Shown: one piece after another, positions 36,378-47,211 of the stretch
Layout of the letters: each line of letters starts with the position of its first letter
Position numbering within the stretch: the stretch's first letter is position 1
Assembly (NCBI RefSeq): GCF_900187425.1
Contig: NZ_FYDJ01000002.1
Coordinates: 124,001 to 188,000 of the forward strand
Direction of reading: 5' to 3'
From: Pseudomonas sp. Irchel s3h14
Lineage (GTDB): Bacteria; Pseudomonadota; Gammaproteobacteria; Pseudomonadales; Pseudomonadaceae
Length of the DNA: 64,000 nt
The notes under the pieces: generated by a model
Told to the model about the DNA's origin: nothing
Seen by the model: only the letters and a program-made list of their open reading frames with translations
Database searches by the model: none
Translations under genes and position numbers: made by a program

Positions 36378-36472
36378 CTTTCGGGCTATGACACCTATCG
36401 AAACAATCTACCAGCCAGACGTCTGGGGCGGCCCTATCATCAGGTCGTACTCACTCATCTGGAGCGTCTGTC

Positions 36473-36562
36473 ATGTCCCTTAACAGCTTGTTGCGCAGTT
36501 TGCTCGCCGCCTACGCCTGTGGCGCCAGCGGAACCTGTGAAACACCTGAACGCGAAGTGTAG
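36473..36562 (+). CDS. Candidate 29-residue small protein
   Basis: ATG at 36473 preceded eight bases upstream by GGAG; the frame encodes MSLNSLLRSLLAAYACGASG and nine further residues ending TPEREV, then TAG. The first half could form an amphipathic or membrane-surface helix and there are two cysteines (16 and 22). It precedes the LOG-family gene by 59 bp on the same strand. It may be a leader peptide or small ORF; no function is recognised. Confidence 0.5.
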   Translation: MSLNSLLRSLLAAYACGASGTCETPEREV

Positions 36563-36621
36563 ACCTTGGAACGCCGCGTGCCTGCCTTTACTCTGTGGCC
36601 ATCCTGACCATGGAGTAAGGC

Positions 36622-37209
36622 ATGTCTTTAGCGTCCGTTTGTGTATTTTGCGGTGCCAGCACTGGCACCAACCCGGCTTATCGTGAAGCGGCTGTCGCCT
36701 TGGGGCGAGCATTGGCCGAGCGTAAGCTGACTCTGGTCTATGGCGGCGGCGCCGTCGGGCTGATGGGCATCGTCGCCGATGCTGCGCTGGCGGCCGGCGG
36801 TGAAGTGATCGGGATCATCCCGCAAAGCCTCAAAGACAAGGAAATCGGTCACAGCGGCCTGACTCGTCTGGAAGTGGTCGACGGCATGCATGCGCGCAAG
36901 GCCCGGATGGCCGAGCTCAGTGACGCCTTTATCGCCCTGCCCGGCGGCCTGGGCACGCTGGAAGAACTGTTCGAAGTCTGGACCTGGGGCCAGCTCGGCT
37001 ACCACGGCAAACCGCTGGGGCTGCTGGAAGTGAACGGTTTCTACAGCAAATTGACGTCTTTTCTCGATCATATCGTCGGCGAAGGCTTCGTTCGCGCACC
37101 GCACCGTGACATGCTGCAAGTGAGCGAGTCGCCGCAAACCCTGCTTGATGAACTGGATGCCTGGCAGCCGACAGTGGTGCCAAAGTGGATCGAGCAAAAA
37201 CCCAGCTAA
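36622..37209 (+). CDS. LOG-family nucleotide 5'-monophosphate phosphoribohydrolase
   Basis: The 195-residue protein contains the Rossmann-like start [19 protein letters not shown] and the diagnostic LOG motifs MHARKARM near 91 and [20 protein letters not shown] near 107. Members release ribose 5-phosphate from nucleotide monophosphates (the LOG reaction that activates cytokinins); in bacteria they may serve purine turnover or cytokinin production. GGAG stands before the ATG. The older label lysine decarboxylase is wrong for this fold. Confidence 0.93.
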   Translation: MSLASVCVFCGASTGTNPAYREAAVALGRALAERKLTLVYGGGAVGLMGIVADAALAAGGEVIGIIPQSLKDKEIGHSGLTRLEVVDGMHARKARMAELSDAFIALPGGLGTLEELFEVWTWGQLGYHGKPLGLLEVNGFYSKLTSFLDHIVGEGFVRAPHRDMLQVSESPQTLLDELDAWQPTVVPKWIEQKPS

Positions 37210-37277
37210 CGGCTGGGCATCGATACAGGGCAGAATACGCGCCGCTCAACCTCACCTTCGACCCCAGAGGATCGCCC

Positions 37278-37469
37278 ATGGCTAAACCCAATTATTCCTT
37301 CGCCAAACGTCAGAGAGACTTGGCCAAGGAGCAGAAGAAAGAGGAAAAGCTTCAGCGCAAGAAAGCTACAGCTGAAGAAGAAGCCGCCGCACTGAACCCG
37401 GATGCAGAAGGTGAAGTGGCCGCAGAAGATGCTGTTGAAGCACCGAAAGATCAGGCGCCCGACGCCTGA
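37278..37469 (+). CDS. Small highly charged protein, unknown function
   Basis: The ATG at 37278 with GAGG upstream opens 63 residues. The N-terminal half is basic and helix-prone (MAKPNYSFAKRQRDLAKEQK followed by KEEKLQRKKA); the C-terminal half is acidic (Glu, Asp, Ala). No membrane segment or cysteine. Similar short proteins are frequent in pseudomonads but I know no function. It lies 68 bp after the LOG gene and may be co-transcribed. Confidence 0.75.
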   Translation: MAKPNYSFAKRQRDLAKEQKKEEKLQRKKATAEEEAAALNPDAEGEVAAEDAVEAPKDQAPDA

Positions 37470-37516
37470 GACCCTCAGGGCCCGATGATCTGATCAGGCC
37501 CACCGGATCTGTGTCC

Positions 37517-37543
37517 AGGGTCAGCAACAATGTTGCTGACCCT
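37517..37543 (+). terminator. Stem-loop after the small charged protein gene
   Basis: AGGGTCAGCAACA and TGTTGCTGACCCT form a perfect 13-bp stem with a one-base loop centre. No T-run follows, so termination here is uncertain; it may be an mRNA-stabilising stem. Confidence 0.5.
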
Positions 37544-37592
37544 CACAGACCAATCTGAAAAATACCCCACCCAGAAATCACCGCACATTCCC

Positions 37593-37701
37593 CCTGTGGG
37601 AGCGGGCTTGCTCGCGAAAGCGGCGGCACATCCAACATCTATGTGACTGACAGACCGCTTTCGCGAGCAAGTCGAATCGTCGCACCGCCGCTCCCACATT
37701 A
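37593..37701. repeat. REP family B inverted pair, right arm with 15-base insertion
   Basis: Left arm CTGTGGGAGCGGGCTTGCTC; right arm contains CGAGCAAGTCGAATCGTCGC, the same insertion as in the elements at 8991, 18204 and 61953. It separates convergent genes. Confidence 0.92.
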
Positions 37702-37709
37702 GATCTTCG

Positions 37710-38600
37710 TTATTCCAATGGCATCACGGTGACTCTAACCTCGGGATCATGACTGCCGCCCCCGAGAATCACCCCGCGCAACGGCGAGACATCGGAAAAA
37801 TCCCGGCCCCAGGCCAAGGTGATGTGTTCCAGCGCCGGCTGCACGTTGTTGGTCGGGTCGAAATCCACCCAACCGAGCACCGGGCAAAACACTGAAACCC
37901 AGGCATGGGACGCATCGGCGCCGATCAGTCGCGGCTGGCCCGGTGGTGGCTGGGTCAGCAGGTAGCCACTGATGTACCGCGCCGCCAACCCACGGGAGCG
38001 CACACACGCGAGCATCAGGTGAGCGAAGTCCTGACAAACACCGCGCCGGCGCTCCAGCACTTCCACCAGCGGCGTCGCCACTTGGGTCGCTTCTGCGTCG
38101 AAGGTGAATTCGCTGAAGATCTTCTCCATCAGCGCCTGTACACCCAACAGCAGCGGCCGACCCGATGGAAAACAGCTTTCGGAAAACTCGACGAAGTTGC
38201 GCTTCAAATGCACATAGGGCGATTCGAACCGGTAACGACACGCTTCCAGCAACTCGGGGGAGAGCGGCTGACTGCTGTAGGTCAGCGCGTTGCGGGTTGC
38301 TTCCCAGGCGGGGGATTGACTGAAATCCAGCGCAGGTCGGGCCAGCACTTCGACGGTGAGCCGGGCATTGACCAGCAATTCATCATGCGGCCGCTCAAAC
38401 GCCAACCGGGTCAGCGGATTACCGAATACATCCAGCTCATCGCGGCGCGAAGTCGGGTCGGGACTGATCTGCAATTGCTGCTCGGTGCAGCGCTGCCAGG
38501 CACACGACCGCGGCCACAGGTGCGCAAGCTGCTGAGCCAGAGAGACCGGGCTGTCGTAGTGATAATGGGTGTCGTGGAGAATCTGGTAATGGGCGCTCAT
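37710..38600 (-). CDS. Transglutaminase-like cysteine peptidase-fold protein
   Basis: The 296-residue protein has the bacterial transglutaminase N-terminal beta domain (about 1-90) and a transglutaminase core with the complete triad: Cys189 (RRGVCQDFAHL), His232 (DASHAWVSVF) and Asp248 (GWVDFDPTNN). Such proteins may cleave or form amide/isopeptide bonds. It is the third gene of a cluster with a circularly permuted ATP-grasp/alpha-E protein and a DUF2126 protein; its start abuts the stop codon of the upstream gene. Predicted to process or transfer the product of the ATP-grasp ligase, which is inferred. Confidence 0.92.
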   Translation of the reverse strand: MSAHYQILHDTHYHYDSPVSLAQQLAHLWPRSCAWQRCTEQQLQISPDPTSRRDELDVFGNPLTRLAFERPHDELLVNARLTVEVLARPALDFSQSPAWEATRNALTYSSQPLSPELLEACRYRFESPYVHLKRNFVEFSESCFPSGRPLLLGVQALMEKIFSEFTFDAEATQVATPLVEVLERRRGVCQDFAHLMLACVRSRGLAARYISGYLLTQPPPGQPRLIGADASHAWVSVFCPVLGWVDFDPTNNVQPALEHITLAWGRDFSDVSPLRGVILGGGSHDPEVRVTVMPLE

Positions 38601-41086
38601 CAGACGGACACCGTGCGTTGGCTGACGTCATCGACATGGGCGAAATGGCGCAAGGCCAGACGATCCGACACTTGCCCGCTGGCGTCGGCGATCTCTTGCA
38701 ACAGGTCGGCCAGCCCCTCAATGGCCGCCCGAACGCTGGCTTCGCCGAACAGCGAGTTCTCCAGGCATCCCAGATCGAACTGCGCCAAGCGTTCCACCAA
38801 CTGCGGTAACCCTGCTTCGCGAGGTACGCCGAAGTCGTCATTCAAGCGTTTCAAGGTACGCGTCACCAGTTTCAACTGAAACAGCACGGCGTGGGGGTTC
38901 TGCTCGTCGAGCAGCAACAGGTCAAGCACCGGGATCAGTTGCGCCACCGCCAGATACCGCGAACGGTAAGTGATGCTGCTGTTGCCCAGCTCCAGCAGCC
39001 ATTCCAGGCCGGCCTGATCGAAAGCGCCGGCACCGCGCAGAAACGCCGCCAGGCTGGCGCTGAGAAATTGCAGACGTTCGATCCGGCGGCCGATCATCAG
39101 GAAGCGCCAGCCTTCGTCCCGGGTCATGTCGTCGAGGGCGAAACCGGATAATGCCGCCAGGGACATCACCAGACGGTTGAGGAAATCCAGCAATTCGCCG
39201 AAATCCGGCTCTTCAGCTTCCAGCTCCATGGCTTCGCGCTGCAGCTCCACCAGCGCTTGCCAGTTTTCCCGCGAGAGCTTGCCGCGCACCTGCGAGGCCG
39301 CCCACTGCAAACGTTGCAGGTTGGAGCGCAGGCTGAACGACCAGTCATCGCCGAGCAATGCCGCCATTAAACGCTCCGGCAACTCGCCTTCATCGGGCAA
39401 CAACATCAACCGTTCACCCAGATCGACCGCCGCCTCCAGGGCTTGCGGATCATCGCCATCGACGTAACGCGCCAGCATGATCCGCAGCAGCCGCGCGCTG
39501 TCATCGCAGCGCTCGCAATAACGGCCGAACCAGAACAGGTTTTCCACCACTCGCGAAGGCAGATACGGATCGCGTCGCACCAGGTCGTGCACACCGATCG
39601 TGCGCTGGGTTTTCCACTGCTCACCGCTCGGCGGGCGATCGCCCAGCACCCAGGTGTCTTTGCTCGCGCCACCCCGTTGCATGGACACCACTTCGGCGTC
39701 AGCCTCGGCGGCAACGCGAGTGAGGCCGCCGGGCAGAACCCGATAGCCCTCACGACTGGCCACTGCGTACACGCGCATGCCGATGGCCCGAGGTTGCAGA
39801 TGACCGTCTTCAGCCTGCCAGATCGGGGCTTGAGAGAGCTGAGCCAATTCTTGCGCGACATAGGCGTAAGGCCGGGCCTGCATGCGCTCGGCCAGCTCCT
39901 GACGCTGTTTCTCACTCAATTCGCGCCCAAATACCGGAGTGAAGCTCTGTGACGGGAAAGCCGGTTTGATCAACAACTCCGGCAATTTTTCCAGGGCCTG
40001 AGCCAGCACCGGTGCTTCACCGCACCACCAGGTCGCGATGGAGGGCAGAATCAGTTCTTCGCCGAACAGGAATTGATTGATCTTCGGCAGGAAGCCCAAC
40101 AATCCCGGCGACTCCAGCACGCCGCTACCGAGGGCATTGGCCACCAGCACCCGCCCTCGACGTACCGCTTCCAACAATCCAGGCACACCAAGGGCCGAGT
40201 CAGTGCGCAGCTCCAGCGGATCGCAGAAGTCATCGTCGAGCCGTCGCATGATCGCGTGGACCCGGCGCAGTCCGCTCAAGGTTTTCAGGTAGACCGTGGC
40301 ATCCCGGACAGTCAGGTCGCCGCCCTCTACCAGCGGATAACCGAGCTGGCGCGCCAGATACAGATGTTCGAAATAGCTTTCGTTGAAACGTCCCGGTGTG
40401 AGCAGCACGATCAGCGGCGCTTCGTCATCACTCGGCGCCTGACGGGCCAGGGTTTCCTGAAGCGTGCGGAAGAATCCGGCCAGGTGCTGCACTTTCAAAT
40501 CCCGGTACAACTCGGGAAAGGCCCGGGACACGATGGTGCGGTTTTCCAGTGCATAACCGGCACCGGATGGCGCTTGCGTGCGGTCCGCCGTGACCCACCA
40601 GCGACCGTCGGGCGTACGTGCCAGATCTACGGCGTACAGATGCAGAAAAGCCCCGTCGGGCGGTGTGATGCCCTGACAGGGCCAGAGGAAATTGTTGTGA
40701 CCGAAAACCAGCTCAGCAGGCAGAAGGCCCTCGGCGATCAAGCGTTGCGGGCCGTACAGATCTGCCAGCACAGCATTGAGCAAGCGTGCCCGCTGGGCGA
40801 TCCCGGCCGATAACTGCTGCCATTCATCAGCCGCAATCACGTGCGGTAGCAGATCGAGTTCCCACGGCCGATCGGCACCCTTAGGGTCGGCGTAGACGTT
40901 GTAAGTCACGCCGTTTTCCTGGATCTGCCGGGTCAGCAGCGCCTGACGCTGCACCAATTGCGTTGGTGTGCTGCGTTGCAATTGGTCGAACAACCGACGC
41001 CAATGCGGGCGCACGGCGCCGCTGTCGTCGAGCAGTTCATGATAAGTGCCCGCCGTCAGCGGGTAGCGGTCAAGCAGGTCAGGCAT
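38600..41086 (-). CDS. Circularly permuted ATP-grasp ligase fused to alpha-E domain
   Basis: The ATG at 41086 gives 828 residues; the frame also has a TTG at 41107. Residues about 60-490 match the circularly permuted ATP-grasp type 2 family, with GHNNFLWPCQG, VTADRTQAPSGAGYALENRT and TPGRFNESYFEHLYLARQLGY. Residues about 510-820 form the helical alpha-E domain, starting PYLPSRVVENLFWFGRYCER. In many bacteria these are two separate genes; here they are fused. ATP-grasp enzymes of this group are predicted to be amidoligases making peptide-like bonds, but no substrate is established. Confidence 0.9.
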   Translation of the reverse strand: MPDLLDRYPLTAGTYHELLDDSGAVRPHWRRLFDQLQRSTPTQLVQRQALLTRQIQENGVTYNVYADPKGADRPWELDLLPHVIAADEWQQLSAGIAQRARLLNAVLADLYGPQRLIAEGLLPAELVFGHNNFLWPCQGITPPDGAFLHLYAVDLARTPDGRWWVTADRTQAPSGAGYALENRTIVSRAFPELYRDLKVQHLAGFFRTLQETLARQAPSDDEAPLIVLLTPGRFNESYFEHLYLARQLGYPLVEGGDLTVRDATVYLKTLSGLRRVHAIMRRLDDDFCDPLELRTDSALGVPGLLEAVRRGRVLVANALGSGVLESPGLLGFLPKINQFLFGEELILPSIATWWCGEAPVLAQALEKLPELLIKPAFPSQSFTPVFGRELSEKQRQELAERMQARPYAYVAQELAQLSQAPIWQAEDGHLQPRAIGMRVYAVASREGYRVLPGGLTRVAAEADAEVVSMQRGGASKDTWVLGDRPPSGEQWKTQRTIGVHDLVRRDPYLPSRVVENLFWFGRYCERCDDSARLLRIMLARYVDGDDPQALEAAVDLGERLMLLPDEGELPERLMAALLGDDWSFSLRSNLQRLQWAASQVRGKLSRENWQALVELQREAMELEAEEPDFGELLDFLNRLVMSLAALSGFALDDMTRDEGWRFLMIGRRIERLQFLSASLAAFLRGAGAFDQAGLEWLLELGNSSITYRSRYLAVAQLIPVLDLLLLDEQNPHAVLFQLKLVTRTLKRLNDDFGVPREAGLPQLVERLAQFDLGCLENSLFGEASVRAAIEGLADLLQEIADASGQVSDRLALRHFAHVDDVSQRTVSV

Positions 41087-41174
41087 GGAAAGCTCGGCAG
41101 ACAGCAAAGAACGGTCAGACTAACGCAGGCTCATGACGCTCGGATATACGAAAAGTCCGAGCGTCGCGTACGGT

Positions 41175-44100
41175 TTAGAAGCGTCGTAAATCGAGAGTCA
41201 TCGGTAGCTCGTCGTTCACTTCCACATTCGGTATAGGAAGTTTCCCAGGGCTGTGTCCGATGCGAAAAAAACGCGCCATCCGCCGGCTCTCCGCCTCATT
41301 GGCGTTCACCGGCAAGCTGTCGTAGTTGCGCCCGCCCGGATGGGCGACGTGGTACTGACAGCCACCCAGCGAACGCTGCATCCAGGTGTCGAGCAGGTCG
41401 AACACCAACGGCGCGTGGACCGGGATGGTCGGTTGCAGGCAGTTGGCCGGTTGCCAGGCGCGGAAGCGCACACCGGCCACAAATTCGCCGACCCGCCCGG
41501 TGGGTTGCAAGGGCACCGGGATGCCATTGCAGGTCAGAAGATAACGCTGCGGCGGTAGACCCGTGAGTTTGACCTGCAAGCGTTCCAGCGACGAATCCAC
41601 ATAACGCACCGTGCCGCCGACTGCGCCCTCCTCGCCCAGCACATGCCAGGGTTCCAGCGCCTGACGCAATTCCAGCTCTATACCACTGACGGCGTAATCG
41701 CCGACCTTGGGAAAACGGAACTCCAGATGCGCCGCAAACCACTCGGCGCGCACGGGATAACCGGCGGCATTGAGGTCGACGATGACGTCGGCGAAATCCT
41801 GTTCGATGAAGTGCGGCAACAGGAAACGATCGTGCAGCTCAGTGCCCCAGCGTGCCAGTTTCGGCGGCGCATAAGGCTCACGCCAGAACCGAGCGACCAG
41901 CGCCCGCAGCAACAATTGCTGCGCCAGGCTCATGCGCGCATGAGGTGGCATTTCAAAGGCGCGCAATTCAAGCAATCCAAGGCGACCGGTAGCACCGTCC
42001 GGTGAATACAGTTTGTCGATGCAAAACTCGGCACGATGAGTGTTGCCGGTCACGTCGATCAGCAGGTTGCGCAGCAGCCGATCCACCAGCCACGGCGCGC
42101 ACTCCTCGCCCGGCTCAGGCATCTGGGCGAAGGCGATTTCCAGTTCATACAACGCATCGTTGCGTGCTTCATCGACCCGTGGCGCCTGAGACGTCGGGCC
42201 GATGAACAATCCGGAAAACAGGTAGGACAAGGAGGGGTGGTTATGCCAGTAGCTGATCAGGCTGCGCAGCAGATCGGGGCGGCGTAGAAACGGTGAGTCA
42301 GCCGGTGTCGCGCCGCCCAGTACGAAATGGTTACCGCCGCCGGTGCCGGTGTGTCGGCCATCGATCATGAATTTTTCGGTGGTCAGTCGGGTCTGGCGTG
42401 CCTCTTCATAAAGAAACTCGGTGCGTTCGACCAACTCGTCCCACGTGGCAGACGGTTGCACGTTGACCTCGATCACCCCCGGATCGGGCGTGATACGGAA
42501 GTTGCTCAGGCGCAGATCGCTCGGCGGCTCATAGCCTTCCAGCAACACCGGGCAATGCAATTCCTCGGCGGTGGCTTCGATGGCACTGACCAGTTCCAGA
42601 TAATCCTCGACCCGCTCCAGCGGCGGCATGAACAGGTACAACCGCCCTTCTCGCGCTTCGGCACAGAACGCCGTGCGGGTCAGCCAGTCGGCGGATTCGT
42701 CGATCTTTGGCGTGCGTTCATCAGCAACCGCAGGCTCGCCTTGGCTCTGAAGTTGCGCAGTGTCGGGCAGCGCAGGGAAATCCTGATTCGGGTCCACCGG
42801 ATGAATGAACGGGTACTCCGCCGCTTTCACCCAAGGCTGCGAGCCGAGCGGCAAGCGATAGCCCAGCGGCGAATCCCCCGGCACCAGTCGGCAATGCTCA
42901 TCGCGCAGATACCAGCGGCCGCTTTGCCACTGATCACCCTTGGCGGTGCGCGCCAGCGGCAGGACCTGACCGATGACTTTGTCCAGCCCCTGGCTGAAGA
43001 CTTTGCGCAGGCGTGCACGCTCCAACGGTTCTTCAAGACGTGAGTCTTCGGCGCTGACGTTCTGCGGCAACGTGCCTTCGCGCCAGAGGTAATAGAAATT
43101 GTCTTCGTAGGCGGGAAATACAAAACGCGTCGGAATTTTCAGGCGTTCGGCGACACTCGCCAGAAAGCGTCCGGCCAACTCGCCATTGGCACCGTAGTCT
43201 TGCTGCTCATCGGCGATCAGCGCGCTGTTGTGCCAGATCGGCACATCGTCGCGGCGCCAGTAGCAGTTCAGCGACCAGCGCGGCAATTGCTCGCCGGGGT
43301 ACCACTTGCCCTGACCGAAATGCACCAGGCCTTTGGGGGCGTAGTGCTTGCGCATGCGCTGGAACAGTTCGGCGGACAGGCGCCGCTTGTCTGGCCCCAG
43401 TGCCGCAGTGTTCCACTCGGCACCGTCCGGATCGTCGATGGAAACAAACGTCGGTTCGCCGCCCATGGTCAGGCGTACGTCCCCCTCCAGCAGGTCGGCA
43501 TCGATCTGCCGTCCCAACGCCTGGATCGCCAGCCATTGGTCTTCGGTGTAGGGCTTCGTTACCCGTGGCGCTTCCCAAATCCGCTCCACCGACATTTCGT
43601 GGGTGAATTCGCACTCGCACGGTTCAACCAAGCCACTGATCGGTGCCGCAGAGCCAGGATCGGGGCTACAGGCCAACGGAATGTGTCCTTCACCGGCAAA
43701 CAGCCCTGACGTTGCGTCCAGGCCGATCCAGCCAGCGCCGGGCAAATAGACCTCGCACCAGGCGTGCAGGTCGGTGAAGTCCACGTCAGTGCCCGACGGG
43801 CCGTCGAGGCTTTTGACGTCGGCGGTCAGTTGAATCAGGTAGCCGGAGACGAAACGCGCCGCCAGACCGAGATTGCGCAACAGCTGCACCAGCAACCACG
43901 CAGAGTCGCGGCAGGAACCGGAGGCATGTTCGAGGGTATGTTCGGGCGTTTGCACACCTGGCTCCATGCGGATCAGGTAGCCAATGTCTTCACTCAGGCG
44001 CTGATTGAGTGCGACGAGGAAATCCACACTGGGCAGCGGCGTGCGGTCGATGCCATCCAGATACGCCTTGAACTTCGGCGTCAGGGGCAAGGTTTCCAGG

Positions 44101-44450
44101 TACGGCGCCAGTTCCTTGCGCTCATCCGCGGCGTAGGCGAATGGAATCTTTTCCGCGTAGGGCTCAAGGAAAAAGTCGAACGGATTGAAGACCGCCATCT
44201 CCGCCAGCAGATCAACTTCGATCCGCAGCTCATCGGTTTTTTCCGGGAACACCAACCGCGCCAGGTAATTGCCCTGGGGGTCTTGCTGCCAGTTGATGAA
44301 GTGCTGCTCAGGCGACACTTTCAGCGCGTAGGACAGTATCCGCGTGCGACTGTGGGCGGCCGGGCGCAGGCGAACGATCTGCGGACCGAGCTCGACGGCG
44401 CGGTCGTAGCGGTAATGCGTGACGTGGTGCAATGCGACATGAATCGACAC
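41175..44450 (-). CDS. DUF2126 protein with N-terminal transglutaminase domain
   Basis: The start is a GTG at 44450 preceded by AGGAGG, giving 1091 residues; the frame continues upstream into a REP element and is not coding there. Residues 1-260 are a transglutaminase module with Cys180 (GSCRDSAWLLVQ), His229 (DLHAWCEVY) and Asp245 (WIGLDATSG). The remaining 800 residues are DUF2126, including MGGEPTFVSIDDPDGAEW and DGRHTGTGGGNHFVLGG, which has glutamine-synthetase-like/amidoligase character in published domain analyses. It is the first gene of the cluster with the ATP-grasp/alpha-E and second transglutaminase genes. Confidence 0.9.
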   Translation of the reverse strand: MSIHVALHHVTHYRYDRAVELGPQIVRLRPAAHSRTRILSYALKVSPEQHFINWQQDPQGNYLARLVFPEKTDELRIEVDLLAEMAVFNPFDFFLEPYAEKIPFAYAADERKELAPYLETLPLTPKFKAYLDGIDRTPLPSVDFLVALNQRLSEDIGYLIRMEPGVQTPEHTLEHASGSCRDSAWLLVQLLRNLGLAARFVSGYLIQLTADVKSLDGPSGTDVDFTDLHAWCEVYLPGAGWIGLDATSGLFAGEGHIPLACSPDPGSAAPISGLVEPCECEFTHEMSVERIWEAPRVTKPYTEDQWLAIQALGRQIDADLLEGDVRLTMGGEPTFVSIDDPDGAEWNTAALGPDKRRLSAELFQRMRKHYAPKGLVHFGQGKWYPGEQLPRWSLNCYWRRDDVPIWHNSALIADEQQDYGANGELAGRFLASVAERLKIPTRFVFPAYEDNFYYLWREGTLPQNVSAEDSRLEEPLERARLRKVFSQGLDKVIGQVLPLARTAKGDQWQSGRWYLRDEHCRLVPGDSPLGYRLPLGSQPWVKAAEYPFIHPVDPNQDFPALPDTAQLQSQGEPAVADERTPKIDESADWLTRTAFCAEAREGRLYLFMPPLERVEDYLELVSAIEATAEELHCPVLLEGYEPPSDLRLSNFRITPDPGVIEVNVQPSATWDELVERTEFLYEEARQTRLTTEKFMIDGRHTGTGGGNHFVLGGATPADSPFLRRPDLLRSLISYWHNHPSLSYLFSGLFIGPTSQAPRVDEARNDALYELEIAFAQMPEPGEECAPWLVDRLLRNLLIDVTGNTHRAEFCIDKLYSPDGATGRLGLLELRAFEMPPHARMSLAQQLLLRALVARFWREPYAPPKLARWGTELHDRFLLPHFIEQDFADVIVDLNAAGYPVRAEWFAAHLEFRFPKVGDYAVSGIELELRQALEPWHVLGEEGAVGGTVRYVDSSLERLQVKLTGLPPQRYLLTCNGIPVPLQPTGRVGEFVAGVRFRAWQPANCLQPTIPVHAPLVFDLLDTWMQRSLGGCQYHVAHPGGRNYDSLPVNANEAESRRMARFFRIGHSPGKLPIPNVEVNDELPMTLDLRRF

Positions 44451-44615
44451 GGCGTGCCTCCTGCGAGCCTTAAGCGTATTGGAAAGCGCGCAAGACTTAT
44501 GCCATCCAGCAGCGCTGGCGCTTTCTCCGGTTGCTTGAGGCAGTACAGCACCAAAATCGGGCGATGCGGGAATTTGGTTTGAGAGGATTGCACGCAAATG
44601 TGGCGAGATACCTAC

Positions 44616-44717
44616 GATCGTTCCCACGCTCTGCGTGGGAATGCAGCCCGTGACGCTCCGCGTCACTGGACGCGGAGCGTCCCTTGAGGCATTACCACGC
44701 AGAGCGTGGGAACGATC
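44616..44717. repeat. REP family A inverted pair
   Basis: GATCGTTCCCACGCTCTGCG and inverse at the ends with inner GACGCTCCGCGTC / GACGCGGAGCGTC. It fills most of the 325-base gap between the DUF2126 gene start and the end of the YgiQ gene; the stretch 44451-44615 must contain the cluster promoter but shows no clear element. Confidence 0.92.
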
Positions 44718-44724
44718 AGCAGAC

Positions 44725-44755
44725 AAAAAAAAACGCCAACCCGAAGGTTGGCGTT
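44725..44755 (-). terminator. Rho-independent terminator of the YgiQ gene
   Basis: On the minus strand AACGCCAACC and GGTTGGCGTT form a stem with a CTTCGG-type tetraloop followed by eight or more T residues, 20 bases after the YgiQ stop codon. Confidence 0.95.
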
Positions 44756-44775
44756 CTGTTCAGCTCAAGCAGTGT

Positions 44776-47079
<2,304 letters not shown>

Positions 47080-47211
47080 GACGATGACCGGTGTTGAGAT
47101 GAAAAATCGCGGGGGCGGAATATAGCACAAAAAATAACCAATTCCGACAATAGCGGTCGGCTTTTACCATCAGGTCTGCCCCTGACCGATACATCACATT
47201 TCGCTGAGCAC

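Noticed and set aside
44451..44726. N-terminal extension of the DUF2126 protein
   Set aside because: It would translate a REP element; the GTG at 44450 has AGGAGG just upstream and matches the family N-terminus.
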